Positions 1-5,030 are shown, counted from the stretch's first letter. The stretch is 6,270 bases of DNA from Nanobdellota archaeon (GCA_030695605.1 JAUYQE010000005.1:1-6270), one strand, 5' to 3'. Notes: generated by a model from the letters alone, not told the origin. Made by a program: numbers and translations.

Positions 1-125
1 GGCGTTTAGCAGCTTCGAACGCTTCGTTGCATAAATCAGAGGGGGCTGCGTTCCCGTAGGGAGCAACCCCTCGCAACGCCCTTGCTGTTTAATCGCAGGC
101 GTTCGACCTTAGGCTGCTAAACGCC
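1..125. repeat. Long imperfect inverted repeat, possible structured RNA or small non-autonomous element
   Basis: The ends are a perfect 13-bp inverted repeat (GGCGTTTAGCAGC at 1-13 with its complement at 113-125). Further nested complementary segments continue inward: 15-22 with 99-106 (TCGAACGC/GCGTTCGA), 25-30 with 73-78 (CGTTGC/GCAACG), 39-44 with 67-72 (GAGGGG/CCCCTC), 47-49 with 63-65, and 52-55 with 59-62 around a GTA loop. The main interruptions are an 8-nt bulge at 31-38 and a 20-nt bulge at 79-98. It lies 28 bp past the stop codon of the minus-strand gene at 154. It does not fit the 5S rRNA or tRNA fold. Because it starts at base 1 of the window, the true left edge is unknown. Candidates are a structured RNA, a MITE-like element, or a strong terminator/processing hairpin. 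The inverted repeat is directly visible, but its role is not. Confidence 0.6.
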
Positions 126-153
126 TACCGAGATAGGTTCTTAACAAGGATGA

Positions 154-999
154 CTACTGTTCCCGCGGAACCTGCAGAAGCAATACGTAGTCTAGCCAGC
201 AGGTATTGGCAGTGCTGCCCTCATAGTCTCGCCAGCACCAGAAGAGAGCCAGATTGCCTATGACTTCCCGTGGGAGGACTTGTTGCAGAAGAAACTCTTG
301 CCGATTATCGATTGCCAAAGTGACTTGGACTTTCTGATCGCCGATATCATCATAACGCATGGCATAGAGATGCCATTCCCGGGTATCGATGCCCGTAGCG
401 ATGGGCCCTTCATTATACAAATCAAAAAAAAGGTCTGCTTGCCCGTCCGCTTGAATAGAGCAGAGATTGCTAAATATGCCTTGCGGATCATCCATACGCA
501 TGACAAACTCAATATAAACAGAGCTCTGCGGAGTTATAAGGCTGCGGTCATAAGGTTGTCGGGATTCGATGGAGCCGCCGGACATGCGGAGAACATCACT
601 CTCGTCTTCCAAAACAGCTTGAGTATCGCCTTTAACATGCCAGCGGTCCAGAGAGATTTCAAAAGGGTCCCAGAACAGCTCTTCGCCAGGAGTGCAAGCC
701 CCTTCATAACAAGGCTGCGGGAGCGGACAGGCTCTCCTGGGCTCTCCTTCCCAAATGCCGCAGCTATCAACACCAAAGACGTGCCCATCGAGACACACCT
801 GCTCCGCGCTGGGCTGGCAATGTTCAGGAGAAGGGGCTTCTCCCTGAGAAACTTCTGAAGGATCGACACACGTTCTTTCATACCACACCCGACCCTCTTT
901 ACAGGAAGGGTCTTCGGCAGAAGGGGCAGGAAGAGTCTCGTCCATGCACGCCAAAGCTCCACCCAAAAGCAAAGCAGCTAATCCCGTTAATCTTTTCAT
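154..999 (-). CDS. Cys-rich secreted or lipid-anchored protein with C-terminal lectin-like beta domain
   Basis: This 281-residue protein has a signal-type N-terminus: Lys-Arg at 2-3, then a Leu/Ala/Gly-rich hydrophobic stretch ending in ALAC with Cys18, which resembles a loose lipobox. Residues about 18-107 are rich in Cys, Pro and Glu. They include a segment of the form C-L-D-G-H-V-F-G-V-D-S-C-G followed by further paired cysteines, a pattern I associate with small disulfide-rich repeats in extracellular proteins. Residues about 110-278 are rich in aromatic residues and alternating hydrophobics (FEISLDRWHV, WHLYAMRYD, VTLAIDN), as expected of a concanavalin A/LamG-like jelly roll. It probably acts outside the cell, perhaps binding a glycan, but no ligand or catalytic residues can be named. 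The open frame extends two codons upstream to a GTG at 1005. I chose the ATG at 999 because it is about 27 nt from the centre of the TATA element at 1023-1030, implying a leaderless transcript. Confidence 0.72.
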   Translation of the reverse strand: MKRLTGLAALLLGGALACMDETLPAPSAEDPSCKEGRVWYERTCVDPSEVSQGEAPSPEHCQPSAEQVCLDGHVFGVDSCGIWEGEPRRACPLPQPCYEGACTPGEELFWDPFEISLDRWHVKGDTQAVLEDESDVLRMSGGSIESRQPYDRSLITPQSSVYIEFVMRMDDPQGIFSNLCSIQADGQADLFFDLYNEGPIATGIDTREWHLYAMRYDDIGDQKVQVTLAIDNRQEFLLQQVLPREVIGNLALFWCWRDYEGSTANTCWLDYVLLLQVPREQ

Positions 1000-1020
1000 T
1001 ACCACTGTAAAGAAGCAAAT

Positions 1021-1030
1021 TATTTATAAA
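1021..1030 (-). promoter_or_regulatory. TATA element of the 154-999 gene
   Basis: Read on the minus strand this is TTTATAAATA. Its centre is about 27 nt upstream of the ATG at 999, the usual distance from an archaeal TATA box to the transcript start, so the mRNA would begin at or next to the start codon. The core octamer TTTATAAA is itself palindromic. No Shine-Dalgarno lies between it and the ATG, which agrees with leaderless translation. Confidence 0.6.
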
Positions 1031-1055
1031 GCTTTGCGAGAAAAATGAGCAAAGC
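1031..1055 (-). terminator. Possible hairpin terminator after the 1057-1572 gene
   Basis: Immediately after the stop codon of the upstream gene, a 7-bp stem (GCTTTGC at 1031-1037 with GCAAAGC at 1049-1055) encloses an 11-nt loop containing a T-run on the minus strand. The T-rich TATA element of the next gene follows directly. It could end or attenuate transcription of the upstream gene, with the U-tract supplied by the downstream promoter. Archaeal termination relies mainly on T-tracts, so the hairpin may be incidental. Confidence 0.3.
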
Positions 1056-1056
1056 C

Positions 1057-1572
1057 TCAAAACCAGTCTGGCGAACCACATTGATACCAGCCGCGGTGCC
1101 CTTGCGACGGCTGGCAGGGCTCATCCCGGCAAAGGCAATCTTCGGCTTCGGGGGAAATCGTTGCATAACAAAAAGAGCCTTCCCCGGGTAAAAACCCGGC
1201 AAGAGAAGCAGGCCCAAAATAGAAAGCGTCGTGGCAGGGATCGACTTCGCCAAAAGCATTGTGAAAGCGCAACTGCACGCCAGGCGCAGGAATCAGGAAT
1301 GAGTAGTTGACTGGGAAACAGGAAATGCCAGCAAAGTCGTCAGCAGAGAGATCAATTCCAGTGTGAGCATATTCTTTACAGTCCGGAGAAGGCTGAAAGA
1401 GATGTTCTCTTTGGTGTTCTTCGGGAGGAGCGTCTTCCCCCCCTTCCTCATGAGGAAAAGAGCGATAGCGTCTTTCTATCGGTGGCGTTTCCTCAAAGGG
1501 CTCTCCGGGCGGAGCGCCACAAGCTCCCGCGAGCGCTATGGTGAAGAGCATCTGCTCCAAAGATATTTTCAT
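1057..1572 (-). CDS. Small Cys-rich secreted or lipoprotein-like protein, unknown function
   Basis: I do not recognise a family for this 171-residue protein. The N-terminus has a short basic start (MKI), a hydrophobic core (MLFTIALAGAC, residues 8-18) and Cys18 as a possible lipidation site. Lipidation is uncertain because the box is LAGAC rather than a canonical LAGC. A Pro/Glu-rich, probably disordered linker follows (about 20-62). Residues about 64-171 form a compact region with nine cysteines, including a CLC...C cluster near 146-152, and many aromatic residues, typical of a disulfide-stabilised extracellular domain. It is the immediate upstream neighbour of another minus-strand protein with the same layout: Cys at residue 18, an acidic linker, then a Cys-rich or beta domain. 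The two may therefore work together at the cell surface. A weak TATA-like element at 1599-1606 suggests its own promoter and a leader of only a few nucleotides. Confidence 0.65.
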   Translation of the reverse strand: MKISLEQMLFTIALAGACGAPPGEPFEETPPIERRYRSFPHEEGGEDAPPEEHQREHLFQPSPDCKEYAHTGIDLSADDFAGISCFPVNYSFLIPAPGVQLRFHNAFGEVDPCHDAFYFGPASLAGFLPGEGSFCYATISPEAEDCLCRDEPCQPSQGHRGWYQCGSPDWF

Positions 1573-1598
1573 GGAGTTCCGAGGGCCAGGAGCTTTTT

Positions 1599-1606
1599 CT
1601 TAAATC
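1599..1606 (-). promoter_or_regulatory. Weak TATA-like element of the 1057-1572 gene
   Basis: The minus-strand sequence ATTTAAGA is centred about 30 nt upstream of the ATG at 1572, placing transcript start about 5 nt before the start codon. The match to an archaeal TATA box is modest. A perfect 12-bp palindrome (1639-1650) lies about 41 bp further upstream. Confidence 0.35.
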
Positions 1607-1638
1607 TTATTGAACTAAAAGCGTAGGGAGTGAAGGTT

Positions 1639-1650
1639 TTTCCGCGGAAA
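1639..1650. promoter_or_regulatory. Perfect 12-bp palindrome, candidate operator
   Basis: TTTCCGCGGAAA reads identically on both strands. It sits 8 bp past the stop codon of the 1658 gene and about 41 bp upstream of the weak TATA element of the next minus-strand gene. A dimeric repressor or activator could bind there. On the minus strand it is followed by an A-run rather than a T-run, so it does not look like a terminator. Confidence 0.3.
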
Positions 1651-1657
1651 TCGGGAA

Positions 1658-2227
1658 TTAGACGGCTCGGCCAATCCCTAAAATAATAAAAATTCCCAGA
1701 GTGTTTAAAATGTAAGAAAAAATGAAAAAAAATTTCATCGAGATGAATCGTGTAGCCGCTAATAAAGAGACGCCGATTTCGTCGGGTAAAGGGGAAGCGA
1801 TGATGAAGCCGGCTAAGAGGACCAGGAGATACTTCTTCAAAATTTTGGGAAACTTCTGGTTCAGACTGTTCAACGGTTTTTCGTGAGAGAGCTGTTCTAT
1901 CTCGTCGGCAAAAGAATGCTGGACCAGTTTAAATATCAGCAGATCGCCAATCAAAGCTCCGAAACCGGCGATGATTCCGGCAAAAAAGATATTTTGCTCG
2001 CGAGAGAGAATCAGCAAAAAGGCAGTGGCGGGAGCCGCCGTAAAACCGTAACTAAAAAATATGCCTGTTAGGAATGTGCCGAAGTAGCCGAGCTTTACTA
2101 AAAAAGTATGAATCGGCAAGAAATTCCGTCCCGCAAAAAGAAAATAAGCGATAACGACAGTAAATCCCAAGAGAAAGAGTTTGGGGTATTTTATTTTCGG
2201 CCACATTTTCTTTAGTGAAAAGGACAC
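1658..2227 (-). CDS. Small VTT/DedA-like integral membrane protein
   Basis: This 189-residue polytopic membrane protein has a basic cytoplasmic start (KKMWPKIKYPK) and hydrophobic segments at about 17-33, 47-74, 80-102, 131-157 and 165-186. A polar amphipathic stretch at about 103-130 separates the third and fourth. Family-like signatures are G-x-L-I-G-D in segment 3 (residues 90-95) and a re-entrant-type stretch with SPLPDEIG at 145-152 followed by a small-residue run and R160. These recall the VTT (DedA/SNARE-associated) fold, whose members act in lipid scrambling or membrane homeostasis. The match is by pattern only, and the usual E-x-x-x-P loop near the N-terminus is not obvious. I chose the GTG at 2227 because the TATA element at 2262-2270 predicts a transcript start near 2240 and a GAGAGGG lies just before it. 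The ATG at 2206 is the alternative. It is 62 bp downstream of rnp3 on the same strand. Confidence 0.6.
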   Translation of the reverse strand: MSFSLKKMWPKIKYPKLFLLGFTVVIAYFLFAGRNFLPIHTFLVKLGYFGTFLTGIFFSYGFTAAPATAFLLILSREQNIFFAGIIAGFGALIGDLLIFKLVQHSFADEIEQLSHEKPLNSLNQKFPKILKKYLLVLLAGFIIASPLPDEIGVSLLAATRFISMKFFFIFSYILNTLGIFIILGIGRAV

Positions 2228-2261
2228 AAAGCCCTCTCAGAGAAAAAGAATAAAACAGAAC

Positions 2262-2270
2262 TATAAAAAA
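2262..2270 (-). promoter_or_regulatory. TATA element of the VTT-like gene, overlapping a T-tract
   Basis: The minus-strand sequence TTTTTTATA is centred about 39 nt before the GTG at 2227, predicting a leader of about 13 nt that contains GAGAGGG. The same T-run is the second of two AGCTTTTTT copies downstream of rnp3, so this stretch may serve both as terminator for rnp3 and promoter for the next gene. Confidence 0.45.
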
Positions 2271-2288
2271 GCTGCGCCGAAAAAAGCT
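2265..2288 (-). terminator. Tandem T-tract terminator of rnp3
   Basis: Just after the rnp3 stop codon (2290-2292) the minus strand carries AGCTTTTTT twice with a 15-bp period (2288-2280 and 2273-2265). Runs of five or more T residues are the known core signal of archaeal intrinsic termination. No stable hairpin precedes them. Confidence 0.45.
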
Positions 2289-2289
2289 C

Positions 2290-2838
2290 CTAAAAGTGCA
2301 GGTGTTCTAACAGCCGAAAAAACGTCTCCAAGTCTTTCCGGGAACGCATCTCTTCTCGGCGCTGCGCAAAGCTGCCAAAAAACATGTTTACTTTATACTT
2401 CTTGCACAAGCGGATGTTAAACGCCATCCGGCGCAGCAGCGCAGCTTTTTCTTGAGCATTGAGGATGTCAGAAAAAGCAAAAGCTATCGTCTTACCGCGT
2501 TCTGCGGCGATCTTGCAGAGAATATGGTCCAAGCCGCTTTTCGGATAATGAAAGCTGTCCCGTTCATACAACCGCTCCAGGCCATAAACCATATCGGCGG
2601 GAGTCTTTTCGAGGACAAAACGGAGCGTTTCCGAATCATGGGCTTTATAGACGCTGAGCAGTTTCTGCTGCTGGGCTTTCTTTAGGTCCTGGAGAAGCAC
2701 TGTCTTTTTTTCCCCGCTGAGATGAACAAAATCCTGCCCAGAAAACAGCACCAGGGAAAAGCCCAAAGACTGTGCCAGCTGTTCGATTGCTGCGTTTTTT
2801 TCCAGAAGCACGAAGTCTGTTGAGGTATTAGGGAGCAT
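2290..2838 (-). CDS. rnp3: RNase P protein component 3 (archaeal Rpp30 homologue)
   Basis: This is the archaeal counterpart of eukaryotic Rpp30/p30, a PHP-like TIM-barrel subunit. It pairs with Rnp2/Pop5 and supports the catalytic domain of RNase P RNA in removing 5' leaders from pre-tRNA. The family signatures are clear: SGLDHILCKIA at 101-111, the IAFAFSDILN strand-helix at 118-127, NIRLCKKYKV at 141-150, and MRSRKDLETFFRLL at 164-177. The 182-residue length is at the short end for the family. The N-terminal barrel strand begins directly with TDFVLLE, and the tail ends in LLEHLHF where many homologues have a Leu-Gly-Met-like end. The ATG at 2838 is about 36 nt downstream of the TATA element at 2871-2878 and is preceded by AGGTT, a weak Shine-Dalgarno. 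It is divergently transcribed from the tRNA-thiolation operon, placing two tRNA-maturation functions back to back. Confidence 0.88.
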   Translation of the reverse strand: MLPNTSTDFVLLEKNAAIEQLAQSLGFSLVLFSGQDFVHLSGEKKTVLLQDLKKAQQQKLLSVYKAHDSETLRFVLEKTPADMVYGLERLYERDSFHYPKSGLDHILCKIAAERGKTIAFAFSDILNAQEKAALLRRMAFNIRLCKKYKVNMFFGSFAQRREEMRSRKDLETFFRLLEHLHF

Positions 2839-2860
2839 AACCTGAAGAGAGGCACATTCC

Positions 2861-2891
2861 TTTAAAAAGATTTATAAAACAAATATAAAAA
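2861..2891. promoter_or_regulatory. Divergent promoter region between rnp3 and the ubiquitin-like gene
   Basis: Three A/T-rich elements are packed here: TTTAAAAAG at 2861-2869, the palindromic TTTATAAA at 2871-2878, and AAATATAAAAAG at about 2881-2892. On the minus strand the TTTATAAA box predicts an rnp3 transcript start near 2848. On the plus strand the box near 2885 predicts a start near 2911 and a leader of about 19 nt. Because TTTATAAA is palindromic, one TBP-bound site could in principle support either direction. Confidence 0.55.
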
Positions 2892-2917
2892 GAGAGTCTT
2901 CTCGAGCCACTAGGGTT

Positions 2918-2923
2918 CGGGAG
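2918..2923 (+). promoter_or_regulatory. Shine-Dalgarno of the ubiquitin-like gene
   Basis: CGGGAG ends 6 nt before the ATG at 2930. This is a good match to the G-rich anti-16S motif at normal spacing, and it supports this start for a protein too short to judge by length alone. Confidence 0.5.
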
Positions 2924-2929
2924 CAGAGC

Positions 2930-3133
2930 ATGAACATCACGGTCATCCACGAGAGAAAGCGGGCTACCGAACACTTATCGTTTGCAGGAAAATCAGTCTT
3001 CGATCTTCTTCAGCAGATAAATGTCAGCCCGGAAGCGGTCATTGTCGTCAGAAATAACGATGTGCTGACGGAAAACGAAATTCTTAACGATAACGACGAG
3101 ATACAGCTGCTGAGCGTGATTTCGGGGGGATGA
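2930..3133 (+). CDS. Ubiquitin-like sulfur carrier (ThiS/MoaD/TtuB/SAMP-type)
   Basis: This 67-residue protein has the size and layout of the beta-grasp sulfur carriers. It has an N-terminal strand (MNITVIH), a second strand plus helix (SVFDLLQQINVSPEAVIVVRNN), an acidic turn (LNDNDEIQLLSVISGG) and a free C-terminal Gly66-Gly67 with no extension to be clipped. In this family the terminal glycine is adenylated by an E1-like enzyme and converted to a thiocarboxylate. That group gives up sulfur for tRNA thiolation or joins target lysines. Its partners are the next two genes: a TtuA/NcsA-type thiolase overlapping it by 4 bp and an E1-like protein. This context favours the TtuB/SAMP2/Urm1 role over molybdopterin or thiamine sulfur delivery, but those cannot be excluded because such carriers are sometimes shared. 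Confidence 0.85.
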   Translation: MNITVIHERKRATEHLSFAGKSVFDLLQQINVSPEAVIVVRNNDVLTENEILNDNDEIQLLSVISGG

Positions 3134-4068
3134 AGATGGCTTGCCACAAATGTGCGGAAAAAGCGGTAATAGCCCTCCAGCATGGTGAGCTTTGTAAAAA
3201 TCACTTTCTTAGCTATTTTGAAGAGAAAGTCTTTACGACGATAACAAAGCATGATCTCCTGAACAGAAAGGATACAATTGGCATCGCGGCCTCGGGAGGA
3301 AAAGATTCGCTCACTGTTCTGTATCTCACCAAAAAGTTCCTCAAGAAACACCAGTTTCCAAGCCGTTTTTTTGCCCTCGTCGTCGATGAAGGCATCGCCG
3401 GCTATCGGGAACATACGCTGAAAGACCTTGAGATGTTCTGCAAAAAACAACAGATTGAACTCAAAAAAGTAAGCTTTCGGGAAGCTTGGGGAGCCACTCT
3501 CGATGAAGCCCACCCGAAAATTAACAAAGATACCAAGAAAAAGCCCTGCACCATCTGTGGCGTCTGGAGAAGATCTCTCTTAAACCGACACGCCCGGGAG
3601 GCGGGAGCCACCAAGCTGGTGACGGGACACAACCTCGATGATGAAGCACAAGCGATTCTCATGAATATGTTTAAAGCCAATGTCGGCTTAGCCGCATCTC
3701 TAGGGCCGAAGAGCGGTATCAAAGAGCGTGAAGGCTTCGTGCCACGGGTCAAGCCGTTATACTTTTGCACGGAAAAAGAAACCCGGCTATATGCTTTCCT
3801 GAAAGGCTTCACCGTAAACTTTGCAGAATGCCCGAATGCCCGGGAAGGGTTTCGTATAGCCATCCGAGATTTTCTGAATGATTTTGAAGGGAGATATAAA
3901 GGAACAAAACAAAGCATCGTCAATTCCTTCCTGGAGATTCTGCCTTTGCTCAAAGAAAAAGCCCGGCAAGACACGACGCATCCCCAGGCGTGCGAGCGGT
4001 GCGGAGAGCCAGCCCGGCAGACGGTTTGCCAGGCCTGCGCTTTGCAAGAGGTGCTCCATGCCCCCTGA
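3130..4068 (+). CDS. ttuA/ncsA: tRNA 2-thiouridine synthetase, TtuA/NcsA (TIGR00269) family
   Basis: This PP-loop ATPase activates a tRNA uridine by adenylation and replaces the 2-oxygen with sulfur from a ubiquitin-like thiocarboxylate. The 312 residues show, in order, an N-terminal zinc finger (C5, C8, C22, H25), the P-loop SGGKDS at 55-60, CTIC at 140-143, the GHNLDDEAQ segment at 166-174, C234 in ECPN, the RDFLNDFE helix region, and a C-terminal zinc finger (C288, C291, C300, C303). C140, C143 and C234 match the three cysteines that hold the catalytic [4Fe-4S] cluster in TtuA. The RIAIRDFLNDFE...GTK tail looks more like TtuA (U54) than NcsA (U34), but sequence by eye does not settle the target. 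The start is either ATG 3130 (ATGA overlap with the previous stop) or ATG 3136. The latter puts the first cysteines at residues 3 and 6 and is better spaced from the G-run at 3124-3129. Confidence 0.9.
   Translation: MKMACHKCAEKAVIALQHGELCKNHFLSYFEEKVFTTITKHDLLNRKDTIGIAASGGKDSLTVLYLTKKFLKKHQFPSRFFALVVDEGIAGYREHTLKDLEMFCKKQQIELKKVSFREAWGATLDEAHPKINKDTKKKPCTICGVWRRSLLNRHAREAGATKLVTGHNLDDEAQAILMNMFKANVGLAASLGPKSGIKEREGFVPRVKPLYFCTEKETRLYAFLKGFTVNFAECPNAREGFRIAIRDFLNDFEGRYKGTKQSIVNSFLEILPLLKEKARQDTTHPQACERCGEPARQTVCQACALQEVLHAP
4048..4053 (+). promoter_or_regulatory. Shine-Dalgarno deciding the E1 start
   Basis: GAGGTG inside the end of the thiolase gene lies 4 nt before the ATG at 4058. The reading frame is open for another 60 codons upstream, but that upstream part is an overlap with the thiolase gene in another frame. 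This site fixes the true start and allows translational coupling across the 11-bp overlap. Confidence 0.7.
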
Positions 4069-5023
4069 ACGCTATGCCCGGCAGCTGGTCCTGCCAGAGA
4101 TTGGAGCAGAGGGACAGAAAAAACTTGCCCAGGCAGAAGTGGCCATCGTCGGCTTGGGGGCTTTGGGAACCGTAACAGCGGAATTGCTGGCCCGGGCAGG
4201 CGTTGGAAAATTGATCCTCATCGATCGGGATGTCGTCGAAGAAAGCAACCTGCCACGGCAATTTTTGTATGCCGAAGAGGATATAGGAAAAAGCAAAGCA
4301 CGGGCAGCAGAAGAACGATTAAGAAAGATAAACCGCTCCATTGGAATCGAAGCAGAAGCCATCCATCTAAACACGGCAACATCCCCCTTTTTGAAGAATG
4401 CCGATATCATCATGGATTGCACTGATAATCTCTCAACGCGCTTTTTTCTCAACGACTTTTGCAAGAAAGAGAGCAAAAGATGGATCTATGCCGCCGCAGT
4501 AAAAACTGCCGGTTACGTCATGCCGCTCTTTCCTGACGGGCCCTGCTTACGCTGCTTTCTCAAAGAAAAGGCCGATGTGGAGACCTGTGCCTCAGCAGGA
4601 GTGCTGAATACCGCCACCAGCATCATTGCCAGCCTGCAAGCGACCCTAGCACTTAAAATACTGCTGAACCACGACGTTCCGCCGAAGCTTTATTTCCTTG
4701 ACATATGGCAACTTGATCTAAAAACCCTTACTATACAACGACAGAAAAACTGCCCGGCCTGCCAGGGCACGTATCCCGCCTTAGAAAAGAAAGAAGAAGC
4801 TCTGCTCCTCCGCTTTTGTGGAGAGCAAAAGTACCAAATCTCTGGAAAAAAGAAAGACTTAGCCCTCATAAAAGGGCGTTGGGAAAAGATAGGAGCCGTC
4901 CATCACGAACAAAAAGCCCTCCACCGAGAGAATATCACCCTTTTTGCAGACGGAAGAGCTCTCATAAAAGCCCGTTCAGCAGAAGAGGCTTTTGCGCTCT
5001 ACGACCAATACGTAGGAAACTGA
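4058..5023 (+). CDS. E1-like ThiF/MoeB/UbaA-family adenylyltransferase with extra C-terminal domain
   Basis: This enzyme adenylates the C-terminal glycine of a ubiquitin-like protein using ATP. The 321 residues start with the family's ERYARQLVLPEIG, then GLGALG at 32-37 (nucleotide loop), LIDRD at 54-58, NLPRQ at 64-68 (Arg finger region), K80 and DCTDN at 120-124. Zinc ligands are C163, C166, C232 and C235. C177 in TCASAGVL sits where MoeB/TtuC/UbaA relatives carry a conserved, often catalytic, cysteine. No rhodanese domain follows, unlike MOCS3/Uba4. Instead residues about 248-321 form a small alpha/beta-looking domain ending in LFADGRALIKARSAEEAFALYDQYVG, a tail I have seen on prokaryotic E1-like proteins but cannot assign a function. 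The gene overlaps the thiolase by 11 bp. Together with the ubiquitin-like gene upstream it most likely serves tRNA 2-thiolation, possibly also protein conjugation. It could additionally serve MoaD or ThiS. Confidence 0.88.
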   Translation: MPPERYARQLVLPEIGAEGQKKLAQAEVAIVGLGALGTVTAELLARAGVGKLILIDRDVVEESNLPRQFLYAEEDIGKSKARAAEERLRKINRSIGIEAEAIHLNTATSPFLKNADIIMDCTDNLSTRFFLNDFCKKESKRWIYAAAVKTAGYVMPLFPDGPCLRCFLKEKADVETCASAGVLNTATSIIASLQATLALKILLNHDVPPKLYFLDIWQLDLKTLTIQRQKNCPACQGTYPALEKKEEALLLRFCGEQKYQISGKKKDLALIKGRWEKIGAVHHEQKALHRENITLFADGRALIKARSAEEAFALYDQYVGN

Positions 5024-5030
5024 AATGAAA

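Noticed and set aside
97..113. tRNA T-arm-like GTTCGAC
   Set aside because: The flanking bases do not form a 5-bp T stem, and no matching D and anticodon arms or acceptor stem are present.
1..125. Integron attC recombination site (or Vibrio-like cassette repeat)
   Set aside because: attC ends need an AAC-type 5' end and a GTTRRRY-type 3' end. Here both strands begin with GGCGTTTAGC and end in GCTAAACGCC, the opposite polarity, and no integrase gene is visible.
1..125. 5S rRNA gene (length and end pairing look similar)
   Set aside because: The internal pairing is a single nested stem rather than the three-way 5S fold, and the conserved CCGAAC...GGAAG loop is absent on both strands.
280..858. 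192-codon plus-strand open frame
   Set aside because: It lies fully antisense to the Cys-rich secreted protein, has no promoter or ribosome-binding site, and its translation has no recognisable domain.
534..962. 142-codon minus-strand open frame
   Set aside because: It is in another frame within the secreted-protein gene. The annotated frame has a signal peptide and coherent domains; this one has neither.
3402..3974. 190-codon minus-strand open frame
   Set aside because: It is antisense to the thiolase, with a Ser/Arg/Lys-rich composition typical of a shadow frame.
3878..4057. 60-codon N-terminal extension of the E1-like gene
   Set aside because: It overlaps the thiolase gene in another frame and is Arg/Ser-rich without family similarity. 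The family start motif ERYARQ begins right after the ATG at 4058, which has a good Shine-Dalgarno.
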